Shown here: piece after piece, positions 16,462-25,860 of the stretch | Layout of the letters: each line of letters starts with the position of its first letter | How positions within the stretch are numbered: position 1 is the first letter of the stretch | NCBI GenBank assembly: GCA_020832005.1 | Contig: JAFIFN010000007.1 | Coordinates: forward strand, 1-52,349 | From: Gammaproteobacteria bacterium | GTDB lineage: Bacteria > Pseudomonadota > Gammaproteobacteria > Steroidobacterales > PWYM01 | DNA length: 52,349 nt | Direction: 5' to 3' | Notes under the pieces: generated by a model | Seen by the model: the letters and a program-made list of their open reading frames with translations, nothing else | Databases searched by the model: none | Told to the model about the DNA's origin: nothing | Program-made: the position numbers and the translations under genes

Positions 16462-17997
16462 ATGATCAAGCGAGCTCTTTCCTGGCGCCCGCCGGGCAGC
16501 GCAGTGCTGGCAACGCTGTACCTGGCATTTGCTGCGCTGGCGCCGGCCCATGCGGATTCGCCCGCGCTGCTGCTGGACGGCAGTTTCGACGACTGGCCTG
16601 ACGGCGTCGTCGCCCAGGCTGATCCCTACTACCTTTACCTGCAGCTGGTGTTTCCCGAGAAGATCGGTCTGCAAAGCGCGCGTGTTGCCACGCACGTGCT
16701 GCTCGATCTCGATGATGATGTCTCGACAGGACGCAAGGTCACGCCGGGCACGGATGACAACGCACCGCTGGGCGTGGACCTGGCGTTGCTGTTCGCGCCC
16801 GTCGACGGCCGTGATGAGCATGGCGTCGGCGGCGGGGCGGCCGCGCTTGCCTACGGGCCCGGACAACGTGAGACGCGTCTGCGTCACCAGCAGGTCGGTT
16901 TCGCGGCCTTGCCCACCTACACCAGTCAGCGCTACGAACTGCGCGTGCCGCGCCATGTGCTCGAGCGCGGCCCGGCGGCGGCGCAGTTGCGCCGTGCCGG
17001 CACCGCGCGCGCGCTCATCCGGCGCATCGGTGCAGACGGCGAGACCGTTTGGGAGTCGCAGGTGCTGTCTTTCGAACGGCCGGCCGCCGCGCCGGCGCCC
17101 TGGCGGGCGCAGGTCGACATTCCCCGTCGTGCGTCCGATGCCGTGCGGATCATGTCTGCAAACGTCGAATGGGCCGCACCGCTGACCGACCCGGCACCGT
17201 TTGCGCGCATCCTAAAGGCGCTGGATCCCGACATCGTGCTGCTGCAGGAATGGGATCGCATTGAACGCAGACGCGGCCAACCGCCCATCCCCCGTGAATC
17301 GGCAGACGCGATCGCCGAGTGGTTCAACACCCATGCGCCGGGCGAGCGTCGCTGGCAGGTGCGCCGCTCGCCCGAACTGGGCATCGCCATCGCCTCGCGT
17401 GATGCCCTGACGGCGCTGGGCGGTGAGCGCATCGCCTACCGGCTCAGCGAAGGTGATGAAACGCTGCTTGGTCGCGGCGTGCGTTACGTCGGCGCGCTGT
17501 CGCAGACGCGCGCAGGCCCCGTCGCCGTGGCCAGCCTGCATCTGAAGTGTTGCGGCGCCTGGGCGGCGGAGGAGGATCTGCAGCGCCAGGCCGAGGCGGT
17601 CACCGTCAACGCCGCGTTTCGCCGCGCGCTGGCCGACTCACCGGCCGTGATGGCCGTGATCGGCGGCGACTTCAATCTCGTCGGTGCGCGATCACCGAAG
17701 CAGACCATCGCCCGCGGCCTGGACCTCGATGGTTCGGATCTCGCGGCCGCACCGCTGCTGGCGCTGGGCGGCCATGCCGCGACGACGTGGCGCGATCCGC
17801 GATCACGCTTCTCGCCCTCGCGCCTGGATTACATGCTGTATTCGGACAGCAGCGCCGAACTGCTGAACGCGTTTGCGCTGGATACGGCCGTGCTGGACGC
17901 TGCGAGCCTGCGTCGGCACGGGCTGCGTGCTGAGGATTCAGCGTTCAGCGACCACCTGCCCATCGTCATCGACCTGCGCCGACGCAGCCCGCCGTAG
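16462..17997 (+). CDS. Exported endonuclease/exonuclease/phosphatase-family protein with N-terminal sandwich domain
   Basis: This is a 511-residue protein with a signal peptide (cleavage near AHA-DS). Residues about 35-230 resemble a CBM9/DOMON-like beta-sandwich (LLLDGSFDDWPDG, THVLLDLDDDVSTGR). Residues about 235-508 are an EEP domain: IMSANVEW, DPDIVLLQEWDR with the metal-binding Glu, SLHLKCCG, IGGDFNLVG and a terminal SDHLPIVI His. Such enzymes cleave nucleic acids or phosphodiesters, and export plus location between phoD and PhoX suggests extracellular phosphorus release. ATG 16462 is preferred over the GTG six bases earlier. Substrate specificity is unknown. Confidence 0.85.
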   Translation: MIKRALSWRPPGSAVLATLYLAFAALAPAHADSPALLLDGSFDDWPDGVVAQADPYYLYLQLVFPEKIGLQSARVATHVLLDLDDDVSTGRKVTPGTDDNAPLGVDLALLFAPVDGRDEHGVGGGAAALAYGPGQRETRLRHQQVGFAALPTYTSQRYELRVPRHVLERGPAAAQLRRAGTARALIRRIGADGETVWESQVLSFERPAAAPAPWRAQVDIPRRASDAVRIMSANVEWAAPLTDPAPFARILKALDPDIVLLQEWDRIERRRGQPPIPRESADAIAEWFNTHAPGERRWQVRRSPELGIAIASRDALTALGGERIAYRLSEGDETLLGRGVRYVGALSQTRAGPVAVASLHLKCCGAWAAEEDLQRQAEAVTVNAAFRRALADSPAVMAVIGGDFNLVGARSPKQTIARGLDLDGSDLAAAPLLALGGHAATTWRDPRSRFSPSRLDYMLYSDSSAELLNAFALDTAVLDAASLRRHGLRAEDSAFSDHLPIVIDLRRRSPP

Positions 17998-18079
17998 GGC
18001 GCTGGACAGCGTCGTAAGCGCTGTGTTGACCATCCATCGGATCCAACGGCCGGCGTGCAAGGGCAGTTGTTAATGCCGA

Positions 18080-18101
18080 TGTCATCTGCCGTGTCTAGAC
18101 T
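18080..18101 (+). promoter_or_regulatory. TGTCATCTG motif and -10-like box before the PhoX-like gene
   Basis: TGTCATCTGCCGT (18080-18092) is followed by TAGACT (18096-18101), 12 bases before ATG 18114. The 13-mer differs by one base from the copy before the EEP gene. TGT-containing elements at 18068, 18080 and 18092 are spaced by 12, not the 11 of a canonical Pho box, so this is reported as a shared motif only. Confidence 0.3.
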
Positions 18102-18113
18102 GTTGCTACAGCA

Positions 18114-20138
18114 ATGGATTCAGGGAGCGAGCCGGTGGCTGATAACAGGCCGAGGCGGAACAGTGATTATTTCGGCAGCGTCATCGAGCAGCGGCTGTCG
18201 CGGCGCAGCGTGCTGGGTGGCGCGGCAGCGCTCGCGGGTGCCGCGATGGGTGCGGGACTGGTGGGCTGCTCGCTGGCGCCCGGATCCCGTGGATTCACAC
18301 CGATCTCCGGCGCCACCACCGATCGCGTCGAACTGCCCGAGGGTTTCTTCCACGACGTTGTGATTCGCTGGGGTGAAAGCCTGTTTTCCGATACGCCGGA
18401 TCTGGATACCCGCCGCATCCCCGACGGCGTGCTGCTGGATCCCGGTGCCGCGCGAATGGCGGCGCGACAGTTCGGCAGCAACTGCGATGCCTTTCACCTG
18501 TTCGCTTTGAATGACTCGGCTGACCACGGCATTGCCTGCATCAATAACGAATATGTCGATCCGCGGCTGATGTTCCCGCGCCTGAGCGATCACATCACCG
18601 AAGACCGGCGTATCGATACGGCCTGGCTGCAGCGTCATCCCGAGGCCGTGGCGGTCATGAAGGCGTCCATCGGCGTGACGGTGGTCGAACTGATACGTGA
18701 GGGCGGTCACTGGCGATTCCTGCGTGATTCGCCGTACAACCGCAGGCTCACCGCCGAGACGCCGATGGAGCTGCGCGGGCCGGTGCGCGGCAGCGAACTG
18801 ATCCGCAGCGTTGGCGATCCGGCGGGGCGCTGGGCCCTGGGCACGGTGGGCAACTGTGCCGGCGGGCGCACGCCCTGGGGGACGTACCTGTCTGCCGAGG
18901 AGAACATCCAGGATTACTTCGGCGACTGGGCGCTGGCGCGACGGCATCCTGATCTCGATGCGCGGCTGCGTGTCATCCACGATCGTTTTCCGCCGCACCA
19001 GCGCACCAGCTGGCAGGGCTGGGAGCGCGTGGATCCGCGTTTCCTGATGACACGCAATCCTCATGAGCCGTTGCGCTTCGGCTGGGTTGTCGAGGTCGAC
19101 CCCTACGAGCCCGAGCGTCCTGCGATCAAGCGCACGGCGCTGGGTCGCTTCTCGCACGAGTGCGCCACGACGACGACCGCGCGCGGCGGCGAGATCGTCG
19201 TCTATTCCGGAGATGACAGGCGCTTCGAGTACGTCTACAAGTTCGTGTCGAAGGGCAAATTCAACGCACGTGAGCGCGAGGCCAACCGTCACCTGCTCGA
19301 CGAAGGTGTGCTGCACGTGGCGCGCTTCAACGCCGATGGCACGGGCATGTGGCTGCCGCTGGTGCACGATCCGCAGGGCATCCTGAGCGGGTCCACGGGC
19401 TTCCCCGACCAGGCCACGGTCCTGCTCAATACGCGGGGTGCTTCCGACCTGCTGGGTGCGACGCCGATGGATCGGCCTGAGGACATCGCCGTGAGTCCGC
19501 TGACCGGAAAGGTCTACGTGGCCTGCACCCACAACACCAGCCGGGGTGAGGCTCAGGCAGGTCCGCGCGGTGTCGATGCCGTCAATCCACGCGTCGGCAA
19601 TCGCTGGGGGCATATCGTCGAGATCCATGAGGATGGCGATGATCATGCCGCACGCACGTTCCGCTGGGAGCTGCTGCTGCTGGCAGGTGACCCACTCTCG
19701 GCCGATGGTCGTTTCCTGACCCAGGTGACAGGCAAGCCGCTGGCTGCCGATGATACTTATTTCGCAGGCTTCGAGGATGCCGGTGGCCTCGCCCCGTTCG
19801 GTGCGCCGGACAATCTCGATGTCGACCGCTTCGGCAATCTGTGGATCGTCACCGATGGCGACCAGCCGCGCGGCAGCAACAATGGCTGCTTCGTGGCGGG
19901 CACCGAAGGTGCGGGACGCGGCCAGGTCCGACAGTTCATGAGCGCGCCGCTGGGCGCCGAGGTGTGCGGCTGCAAGTTCAATGCCGATGGCACGACGCTG
20001 TTCCTGAACATCCAGCATCCCGGCGAGAACGGCACCGTCGAGGACCCGGAAAGCCACTGGCCGGATGGTCCGGACAGGATGCCCCGATCCAGCCTTATCG
20101 CGGTCAGCCGCGAGGATGGGGGCGTGATCGAGGCGTAG
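18114..20138 (+). CDS. phoX: PhoX-like alkaline phosphatase (DUF839), Tat-exported
   Basis: This 674-residue protein has a twin-arginine leader, SRRSVLGGAAALAGAAM, followed by GLVGCS. The body shows DUF839/PhoX features: CINNEYVDP, GTYLSAEENIQDYFG, GRFSHECATT, VVYSGDDRRFEYVYKFVS, DRPEDIAVSPLTGKVY and a late CGCKFNADGTTLFLNIQHPGE. PhoX enzymes are Ca/Fe monoesterases exported folded by Tat. ATG 18114 is used; a GTG at 18135 with GGGAG upstream is a real alternative that would shorten the leader by seven residues. It is separated from the EEP gene by 116 bases and shares an upstream motif with it. Confidence 0.88.
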   Translation: MDSGSEPVADNRPRRNSDYFGSVIEQRLSRRSVLGGAAALAGAAMGAGLVGCSLAPGSRGFTPISGATTDRVELPEGFFHDVVIRWGESLFSDTPDLDTRRIPDGVLLDPGAARMAARQFGSNCDAFHLFALNDSADHGIACINNEYVDPRLMFPRLSDHITEDRRIDTAWLQRHPEAVAVMKASIGVTVVELIREGGHWRFLRDSPYNRRLTAETPMELRGPVRGSELIRSVGDPAGRWALGTVGNCAGGRTPWGTYLSAEENIQDYFGDWALARRHPDLDARLRVIHDRFPPHQRTSWQGWERVDPRFLMTRNPHEPLRFGWVVEVDPYEPERPAIKRTALGRFSHECATTTTARGGEIVVYSGDDRRFEYVYKFVSKGKFNAREREANRHLLDEGVLHVARFNADGTGMWLPLVHDPQGILSGSTGFPDQATVLLNTRGASDLLGATPMDRPEDIAVSPLTGKVYVACTHNTSRGEAQAGPRGVDAVNPRVGNRWGHIVEIHEDGDDHAARTFRWELLLLAGDPLSADGRFLTQVTGKPLAADDTYFAGFEDAGGLAPFGAPDNLDVDRFGNLWIVTDGDQPRGSNNGCFVAGTEGAGRGQVRQFMSAPLGAEVCGCKFNADGTTLFLNIQHPGENGTVEDPESHWPDGPDRMPRSSLIAVSREDGGVIEA

Positions 20139-20212
20139 AGACTGCGATCCAGGGCACCCTATCCGAGGGCGCAGTCGGGCTAGAATGCGCGACTGGAGAA
20201 ACAGGGGGTGTC

Positions 20213-21598
20213 GTGGCACGAATTGCTTCACGGATCCGGGCCTTGGCCGGGAAGCTCGGACGCCGTCTGTCGCCGCGCCCGTGGATCGCCCGTGACACCG
20301 CGATCGAGGAAGACCAGCCCAGTCTGGCGATCCAACCGCTTCACGACTTGAGCCCGACTGGAGATTACGGTCACATCTGCCGCGGCCTGGCGGTGGATCT
20401 GCAGCGGGTGCTGATGCGCATGCCCGGGCTGCGGGTTGCCCGCGCGGTGCAGGCGGTCAAGCCAGGCGGTGAGGATGCCGTGATGCTGGGGCGCCGTCGT
20501 GGCGTGCGCAGCGTCCTGACCGGGACGCTGGGCCCGAGCCCGCAGGGCCACACGCTGCTGGCGATGCGCCTGGTCGATACGATCGGCGGTCACACCCGCT
20601 GGTCGGCCCGGTTTGCCGGCGTGCCGGATGAACTCCCGACGGCTTTCATGGCGATTGCCCGTGGCGTTGCTCGCAGTCTGAGCACGGATCCGGACTCCTG
20701 CGAACAGGTCCTGGGCAAGCTGCGCGGGACAGCTCACGGGCATGCCTACGCGGCCCTGCTTGCCGGTCTGGACTACGCGCGTCAGCCGGGTCGGCAGCGC
20801 CTGCTGCAGGCCCAGCGGCAGTTTCGCAGGGCCAAGGAGCTGGATTCGCAGTACGCCCGCGCCTGGGCCGAGCTGGCCGCCTGCAACGCGCGCATCTATA
20901 TCTACTCGATCGCGCAGACCGAGCTGCGTCGGGAGGCCGACGAGGCCAGTCGCACGGCGCTGTCGCTGCGGCCCGATCTGCCCGAAAGCCATGTCGCCGC
21001 AGGGCTTGTACACATGATGTTCGATCGCTGGGAGCAGGCGCGCGGTCATTTTGACCAGGCCCTGGCGCTACGGCCGAATCACTACCCGGCCCTGTATCAG
21101 TATGGCCGCGCGTGTATGCATGAAGGTGAGCATGCGAGGGCCGCGGAGCTCTACCAGCGCGCCAGCGACGCAGATCCCGACGAATACCAGGCCACGCTGC
21201 TGGCGGCGCAGGCGCTCGATCAGCTGGGCCAGGGCGATCGGGCGCTGCTGTTCGCACGCGAAGGGCTGGATCGCGCATCCCGTCACGCCCGTGTCTTCCC
21301 TGACGATGGCCGAGCCTACTCGATGGGCGCCGGCGCCCTGCTGCGTATTGGCGACGAAGCTGCCGCGCGCGACTGGATCAATCGTGCGCTTGCCCTGGAC
21401 CCTGAAGACGTCGCGGTGCACTACAACGCCGCCTGTCTGTATGCGCGCCTGGGCGAGTCGGAATTGGCGCTGTCATGCCTGGAGCGCGTCGAGTTGCGGC
21501 AGATGGCCAATCGCGGCTGGGTGGAGCATGACCCGGACCTCGCTGCGCTACGCGATCACCCGCGCTTTCAGCGGGTGCTGGGCGGTTTGCGCGCCTAG
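20213..21598 (+). CDS. TolB-N-like / TPR protein
   Basis: This is a 461-residue protein starting at GTG 20213, preceded by AGGGGG. Residues about 35-165 match the TolB N-terminal-like domain seen in adenylate-cyclase-associated and CadC-like proteins (SLAIQPLHDLSPTG, then VRSVLTGTLGPSPQGHTLLAMRLVDTIGG). The rest is a tetratricopeptide array of about 34-residue helical repeats (LDYARQ to CLERVEL). No membrane segment or signal peptide is obvious. A TAGAAT at 20181 may be its -10. Its partner in architecture is the convergent gene ending at 21617. Such proteins usually act as scaffolds; the role here is unknown. Confidence 0.8.
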   Translation: MARIASRIRALAGKLGRRLSPRPWIARDTAIEEDQPSLAIQPLHDLSPTGDYGHICRGLAVDLQRVLMRMPGLRVARAVQAVKPGGEDAVMLGRRRGVRSVLTGTLGPSPQGHTLLAMRLVDTIGGHTRWSARFAGVPDELPTAFMAIARGVARSLSTDPDSCEQVLGKLRGTAHGHAYAALLAGLDYARQPGRQRLLQAQRQFRRAKELDSQYARAWAELAACNARIYIYSIAQTELRREADEASRTALSLRPDLPESHVAAGLVHMMFDRWEQARGHFDQALALRPNHYPALYQYGRACMHEGEHARAAELYQRASDADPDEYQATLLAAQALDQLGQGDRALLFAREGLDRASRHARVFPDDGRAYSMGAGALLRIGDEAAARDWINRALALDPEDVAVHYNAACLYARLGESELALSCLERVELRQMANRGWVEHDPDLAALRDHPRFQRVLGGLRA

Positions 21599-21616
21599 CA
21601 CCGCCCTGTCACGCGC

Positions 21617-23803
21617 TCAGGGGTCGGTGACGGAGCCCGCATAACCCCACTGTCGGGCCCTGGCTGCCAGCCCCTGCCGCTGCGCGGCGAGATCCTCGTC
21701 GATCGTGGTCAGCGCCCGGGCGGCTTCGGGTTGCTCGAACACTGTCGAGAGCAGTGGATCCCTGGCCGTCCACGGCTGCCGCCAGCCCAGCGCCACGGCC
21801 TCGACGAATGCGTTTCGTGCGCTGTCGACATCATCATCCAGTGCCGCAACACGGGCGCGCAGGTAGGACAGTTCGGAGGAGGCATAGCCACTGGCCAGCT
21901 GCTCGCCCGCGTACACCCGGCAGGGTGCCAGCCAGCGCTCGCGATCCTCGCCGCGCGGGTAGGCGTAGGCCATCTCGATCTGCGGCGAACAGTAATTGCG
22001 GTCGAACCACCCGGTGGCAAGGATGGTGTCCTCGATGGAGCGCAGCAATTCCCGGCCACGCGCCTGATCGCCCCACAGCAACTCGTACCAGGCGTGCTCA
22101 AAGGTGAGCAGCGCATCCTCGGGGTCGGCGGCATGGGCAAAGCGAATGAGTTCCAGCGCACGGCTGAACTCGCCGGCGGCAATATGCAGGTTCACCGCGT
22201 AGACCTCGGGGTCGAGTAGCGCCGCGGCGGCGTCGGCCAGGCCGGCGACCATGAACACATCGGCCAGCGCGACGCGGTACTGCTCCGTGTCCGGAGAACG
22301 CCTGAGCACCTCATGATAATAGTCGGCCGAGCGCAGCAGATCGCCGCTGGAATAGGCGACCTGCGCGGCCGCTCGATAGCCCACCGGTGACGCCGGATCA
22401 AGCTCGATGAGCTTGTCGAAGGTCTGCAAGGCAAGCTCGCTGTTGCCCATGCGGGACTGCTCGACCGCCCAGTTGCGCAGGATCACCGGCGACAGCGGAT
22501 CGAGTTGCCTGGCCGTCTCCAGGCTCTCCAGTGCATCGGCGTAGCGGGCCATATTGCGCAGCACCAGGAAGCGCCAGTGATGCGCATCCGCGAGGCTGGG
22601 ATTGAGCGCAATCGCCTTGTCGTAAGCGGCCAGACCGTCCTCGTTGCGGCCCCCCATTACTGCAAGCTGTCCCAGCGCCGCGTACGCCTGGGGCAACTGT
22701 GGATCGCGCAGCAGCGCGCGCTCGACATTGCTCTGCGCCAGCTGCGCTGCAATCACCGGATCAAGATCACCGTAGTTCTCCACGCCGCGTGCCAGCAGAC
22801 GCACACTGTCGGCCACGCCGACGTAGGCCGGCGCATACTCCGGATCCAGCCCCACGGCCTGTTCGAAGTAGCGTCTGGCCTGGCGGATCGACTCGGGGGT
22901 ACGCTCGCGGAACTGCTGTCGGCCCCGCAGATACATGACATAGGCTTCCGCGGAAGTCGCCTGACCGGTAAGCCGCTCACCCTCCGGCGCCACATAGGCA
23001 TCGAACAGGCGATTGAGGATCGACCGGGCAATCTGCTCCTGGATCTGGAAGATGTCCTCGAGAGGACGGGCGTAGCGTTCGCTCCAGCGCGTGCGGCCGC
23101 TCTCGGCATCGATCAGGTTGGCGGTGATCAGCAGTCGCGAACCCTCCAGCCGCACACTGCCTTCCAACAGGCTCGACACGCCCAGTTCCCGTCCGATCAC
23201 CTGCGGCGGATCAGTGCGTTCGGCGAAGCGACGCGTGGAACTCGCGGCTGTGACCTGCAGCGAGGCCTGCTTGCCCAGGGCGGCGCTGAGTTCCTCGGCG
23301 AGGCCCTCGCCCAGATAGCCCAGCGTCTGCTCGGGACTGAGGTCACGAAACACCATGACGGCAAGCGACCTGTCCTGCGGTGCGGCCACGATGGGCGGCT
23401 GACCATCGTCGCGCCGTGAGCGGACATCTTCGAACAGCAGGACAGCCGCGCCGGTGGCCGCGCCGGCGATCACCAGCAGGCCCAGCCAGTTGACCCATGA
23501 CAGCGGTCGCGGCGAGTCCTCTTCGCCGGCAGTGACGTTGTCGGCAATGCGCGCCAGACCGTCTGGCGAGAAACGAAAAAACCAGCTCAGGTAAGCCAGC
23601 ACCGGTGCGAAGGTGATCGCACATACCAGCACCAGCGTCGTCAGGCCTTCCCACAGTGCCAGAATGGGTACGAACAGGTCGACCGCCGCGACCACGCCGT
23701 AGACCGCCACGGCGTAGCCGGCCATCACCGAGATCACACGGCGGCGACGCAGCTCACCCAGAAATCTGGAGAGGCCGCGGCTGCCGTGGCTCATGTCTGT
23801 CAC
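21617..23803 (-). CDS. Membrane-anchored TolB-N-like / TPR protein
   Basis: This is a 728-residue protein. The N-terminus has ELRRRRVISVMAGYAV, then two or three transmembrane helices (about 27-70) and another at about 104-125, a pattern common to this family. The TolB-N-like domain spans about 145-270 (SLAVMVFRDLSPEQTLGYLG, GVSSLLEGSVRLEGSRLLIT), followed by nine or so TPR-like repeats. The GTG start overlaps the stop of the PxKF/Ig protein by four bases (GTGA); an ATG at 23794 is the alternative. The coupling suggests the two products work together. It is paralogous to the convergent gene 20213-21598. Confidence 0.85.
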   Translation of the reverse strand: MTDMSHGSRGLSRFLGELRRRRVISVMAGYAVAVYGVVAAVDLFVPILALWEGLTTLVLVCAITFAPVLAYLSWFFRFSPDGLARIADNVTAGEEDSPRPLSWVNWLGLLVIAGAATGAAVLLFEDVRSRRDDGQPPIVAAPQDRSLAVMVFRDLSPEQTLGYLGEGLAEELSAALGKQASLQVTAASSTRRFAERTDPPQVIGRELGVSSLLEGSVRLEGSRLLITANLIDAESGRTRWSERYARPLEDIFQIQEQIARSILNRLFDAYVAPEGERLTGQATSAEAYVMYLRGRQQFRERTPESIRQARRYFEQAVGLDPEYAPAYVGVADSVRLLARGVENYGDLDPVIAAQLAQSNVERALLRDPQLPQAYAALGQLAVMGGRNEDGLAAYDKAIALNPSLADAHHWRFLVLRNMARYADALESLETARQLDPLSPVILRNWAVEQSRMGNSELALQTFDKLIELDPASPVGYRAAAQVAYSSGDLLRSADYYHEVLRRSPDTEQYRVALADVFMVAGLADAAAALLDPEVYAVNLHIAAGEFSRALELIRFAHAADPEDALLTFEHAWYELLWGDQARGRELLRSIEDTILATGWFDRNYCSPQIEMAYAYPRGEDRERWLAPCRVYAGEQLASGYASSELSYLRARVAALDDDVDSARNAFVEAVALGWRQPWTARDPLLSTVFEQPEAARALTTIDEDLAAQRQGLAARARQWGYAGSVTDP

Positions 23804-25623
23804 CGGAACTCGAAGTGGGCGCTATGGGTCGTGCCATCGATGAGGGCGATCGTCAGCCGGCGGCAGCTGTTGGCGAACGCGCGAGGGGTTTTCCACACAT
23901 AGATGTACTGACCGGTGAGCGGGTCGTAGCTCAGCGTGGAACCGCCGGCGGTGACGGTTTCCTCGACGTCGGTCACCACTGCGGCGGTCGTGCAGCCCAC
24001 GGCCTGCGTGTAGGGCGAGGCGTCCGCCAGGATGCCCAGGCCGACATCGCCACCGAGGCTGAAGCGCAGCGGCACCGCCTGACCTGCGCGGACGCGATTG
24101 ACTACCGGCAGGTTGTCGACAGGCCTGAAGAAGCCGGTGAACGGGTAGCGGACGTCGTAGCTGACGCTGACCGCCTCGGCGGCGTTGCCGGCCCGGTCCG
24201 TTGCGCCATCGCAGGTGGCCGTGAAGGCCCCCAGGCCATCAGCACGGCCGCTCAGCGTGAGCACTGCGTGCGTGGCGACGCCGGACAGGCCATCCGTGGT
24301 CTCGCAGCCGGCGGCCGACGCTTCACCGGGCAGGTACACCGCATCGGCGGTCACGCCGGTCACGACCACGACAGGTGGTGTCAGGTCGATATTGATCGGC
24401 GACACGACCGTGCTCGCGGTATTGCCGGCGTTGTCCGTGGCCACGCCGGTGGCTGACTGGTCCGCGCCCTGGGTGCTGAGTAGCTGCTGGGCGGGCAGGC
24501 AGCTGGCGATGCCGGAGAGTGCATCCGTGCATACGAATCCCACGGACACGCCGCCGCGATGCCAGCCAGCGGCGTTTGCCGCCGGCGATACGCTGGCAGA
24601 GATCAGCGGATTGGCCAGGTCGATGCGCACGGTGAGGTTCTGCGGCGCCTCCTCGTTACCTTCCTTGTCGATGGCCGAATGGCTGACCGGGATGACCCCC
24701 GGTCCGGGGATCGCGAAAGATGTCGGCGAACTCGGCGATGAGCCCATGGACAGCGTGGGCGCGGTGCCGAATTCATAGCGGATCAGCTCCAGTCCCGAGC
24801 CATCCGGTTCATCGGCCGCGGTGATCGTCACCGTGACCGGGCTGTTGTTCCAGCCGCCGGCATTCGGTGCTGGCGTCACGACAGCCGAGCTCACCGGCGG
24901 CGTCACATCCGCGGGCACGGCGTCGGGATGAATCCTCAGAAAGGTCGAGCCCTTCCCGGACAAGGTCGCGCCTAAATTTGCATAGAGGTCCGGCCGGTCG
25001 CGAATATCTGCCTCGAACAGCAGCGAGGCGCCGGAATAGAACGCAAAACCCTCGGGCAGCGAATAGACGAGCTCCACCTCCAGCCGGTGATCCTGCGACG
25101 GGTCCGCGGGATTCGTGGCGGGCAGGTCGTTGAGCACCAGTTCCTGGGCAAGCGGTCCGAGTGGCGTCTGATCGGAGAACACCACGGTTTTCAGCAGCGC
25201 GTTGCTGGCGCTGTAGACTCGCCAGGTGATCTGCAGCGTCGGCACCTGCTGAAACGCGCTGGGGAATCCCAGGGCAATGCCATTGGCGCCCTGCGGGAAG
25301 ACTTCCAGGCGCAGTGATTCACCGGCCGCCACCTCGTAGCCGCATTCGACCTCGCCAAATGGCCCCACGCAGGATTGCTCGTCAAAAAAGGTCGGCACCG
25401 GCGAGACCACGAAGCTCGAGGCCCAGGACTGCAATTCACTGAAGATCACGCCGGGTTCGGTCGTGGAGGTGATGAAATACCTCAGCTCCTCACCCTGGTT
25501 ATCGAGGCTGGTCCCGGCGGTGCCGCGCACCAGGCGCGCCTGAGCCGTCAGGATGGTCAGCGCGCAGAACAGCGCGGTCACGATTACAACGCCCTGCCTG
25601 GCACCGACTGCGAATGTGGACAT
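23800..25623 (-). CDS. Secreted protein with Ig-like repeats and C-terminal PxKF domain
   Basis: This is a 607-residue protein. ATG 25623 is preceded by AGGA and opens a signal-peptide-like segment (VVIVTALFCALTILTAQA). The N-terminal about 200 residues form a beta-rich domain with two Cys (EQSCVGPFGEVECGYE). Three Ig-like modules follow (each with DxTPPV, GWxxxxVTVTxxxxD and DNAGN/DRAGN signatures), and then a PxKF-type domain (FTGFFRPVDNLPVVNRVRAGQAVPLRFSLGG) closes the protein. This suggests a surface or secreted adhesion or stalk protein. It is translationally coupled to the downstream TolB-N/TPR membrane protein. Ligand and surface attachment route are unknown. Confidence 0.8.
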   Translation of the reverse strand: MSTFAVGARQGVVIVTALFCALTILTAQARLVRGTAGTSLDNQGEELRYFITSTTEPGVIFSELQSWASSFVVSPVPTFFDEQSCVGPFGEVECGYEVAAGESLRLEVFPQGANGIALGFPSAFQQVPTLQITWRVYSASNALLKTVVFSDQTPLGPLAQELVLNDLPATNPADPSQDHRLEVELVYSLPEGFAFYSGASLLFEADIRDRPDLYANLGATLSGKGSTFLRIHPDAVPADVTPPVSSAVVTPAPNAGGWNNSPVTVTITAADEPDGSGLELIRYEFGTAPTLSMGSSPSSPTSFAIPGPGVIPVSHSAIDKEGNEEAPQNLTVRIDLANPLISASVSPAANAAGWHRGGVSVGFVCTDALSGIASCLPAQQLLSTQGADQSATGVATDNAGNTASTVVSPINIDLTPPVVVVTGVTADAVYLPGEASAAGCETTDGLSGVATHAVLTLSGRADGLGAFTATCDGATDRAGNAAEAVSVSYDVRYPFTGFFRPVDNLPVVNRVRAGQAVPLRFSLGGDVGLGILADASPYTQAVGCTTAAVVTDVEETVTAGGSTLSYDPLTGQYIYVWKTPRAFANSCRRLTIALIDGTTHSAHFEFR

Positions 25624-25860
25624 GTCGTCCTCCCGCTTCCCTGCGGCTATCGCAGCAGCCTGGGAATTATTGTTAATTAATTGGAAACAGGCTACTACGG
25701 CCCGGAATGTACTCCTGCGCGCGAGGTTCGGCAATGCCCGAAATGCCATGCGCCGATTCGCCGAAATGGGGCCTCCCTTCCGGATCGTCGGCCCGTGCGG
25801 CAGGCATGCGAATCGTTGCAGCAGGTACCATGGAAGAGTCAGAACTCACTGGAGCGAACG
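25624..25860. promoter_or_regulatory. Divergent intergenic region with an AT-rich core
   Basis: These 237 bases separate the leftward PxKF gene from the rightward S9 peptidase. An AT-rich stretch (25666-25684) contains the palindrome TTAATTAA at 25673-25680, standing out in an otherwise GC-rich window, and is a likely site for promoter or regulator binding. No confident -35/-10 pair was found. The open frame upstream of the S9 start within this gap does not look coding. Confidence 0.35.

Noticed and set aside
18067-18098. Canonical Pho box before the PhoX-like gene
   Set aside because: TGT-containing elements are spaced by 12 rather than 11 bases and the half sites match poorly, so only a shared motif is reported.
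18120-20231. Long antisense open frame (about 700 codons) opposite the PhoX-like gene
   Set aside because: It mirrors the codon structure of the PhoX-like gene on the other strand, has no family motif or ribosome site, and such frames are common in GC-rich DNA.
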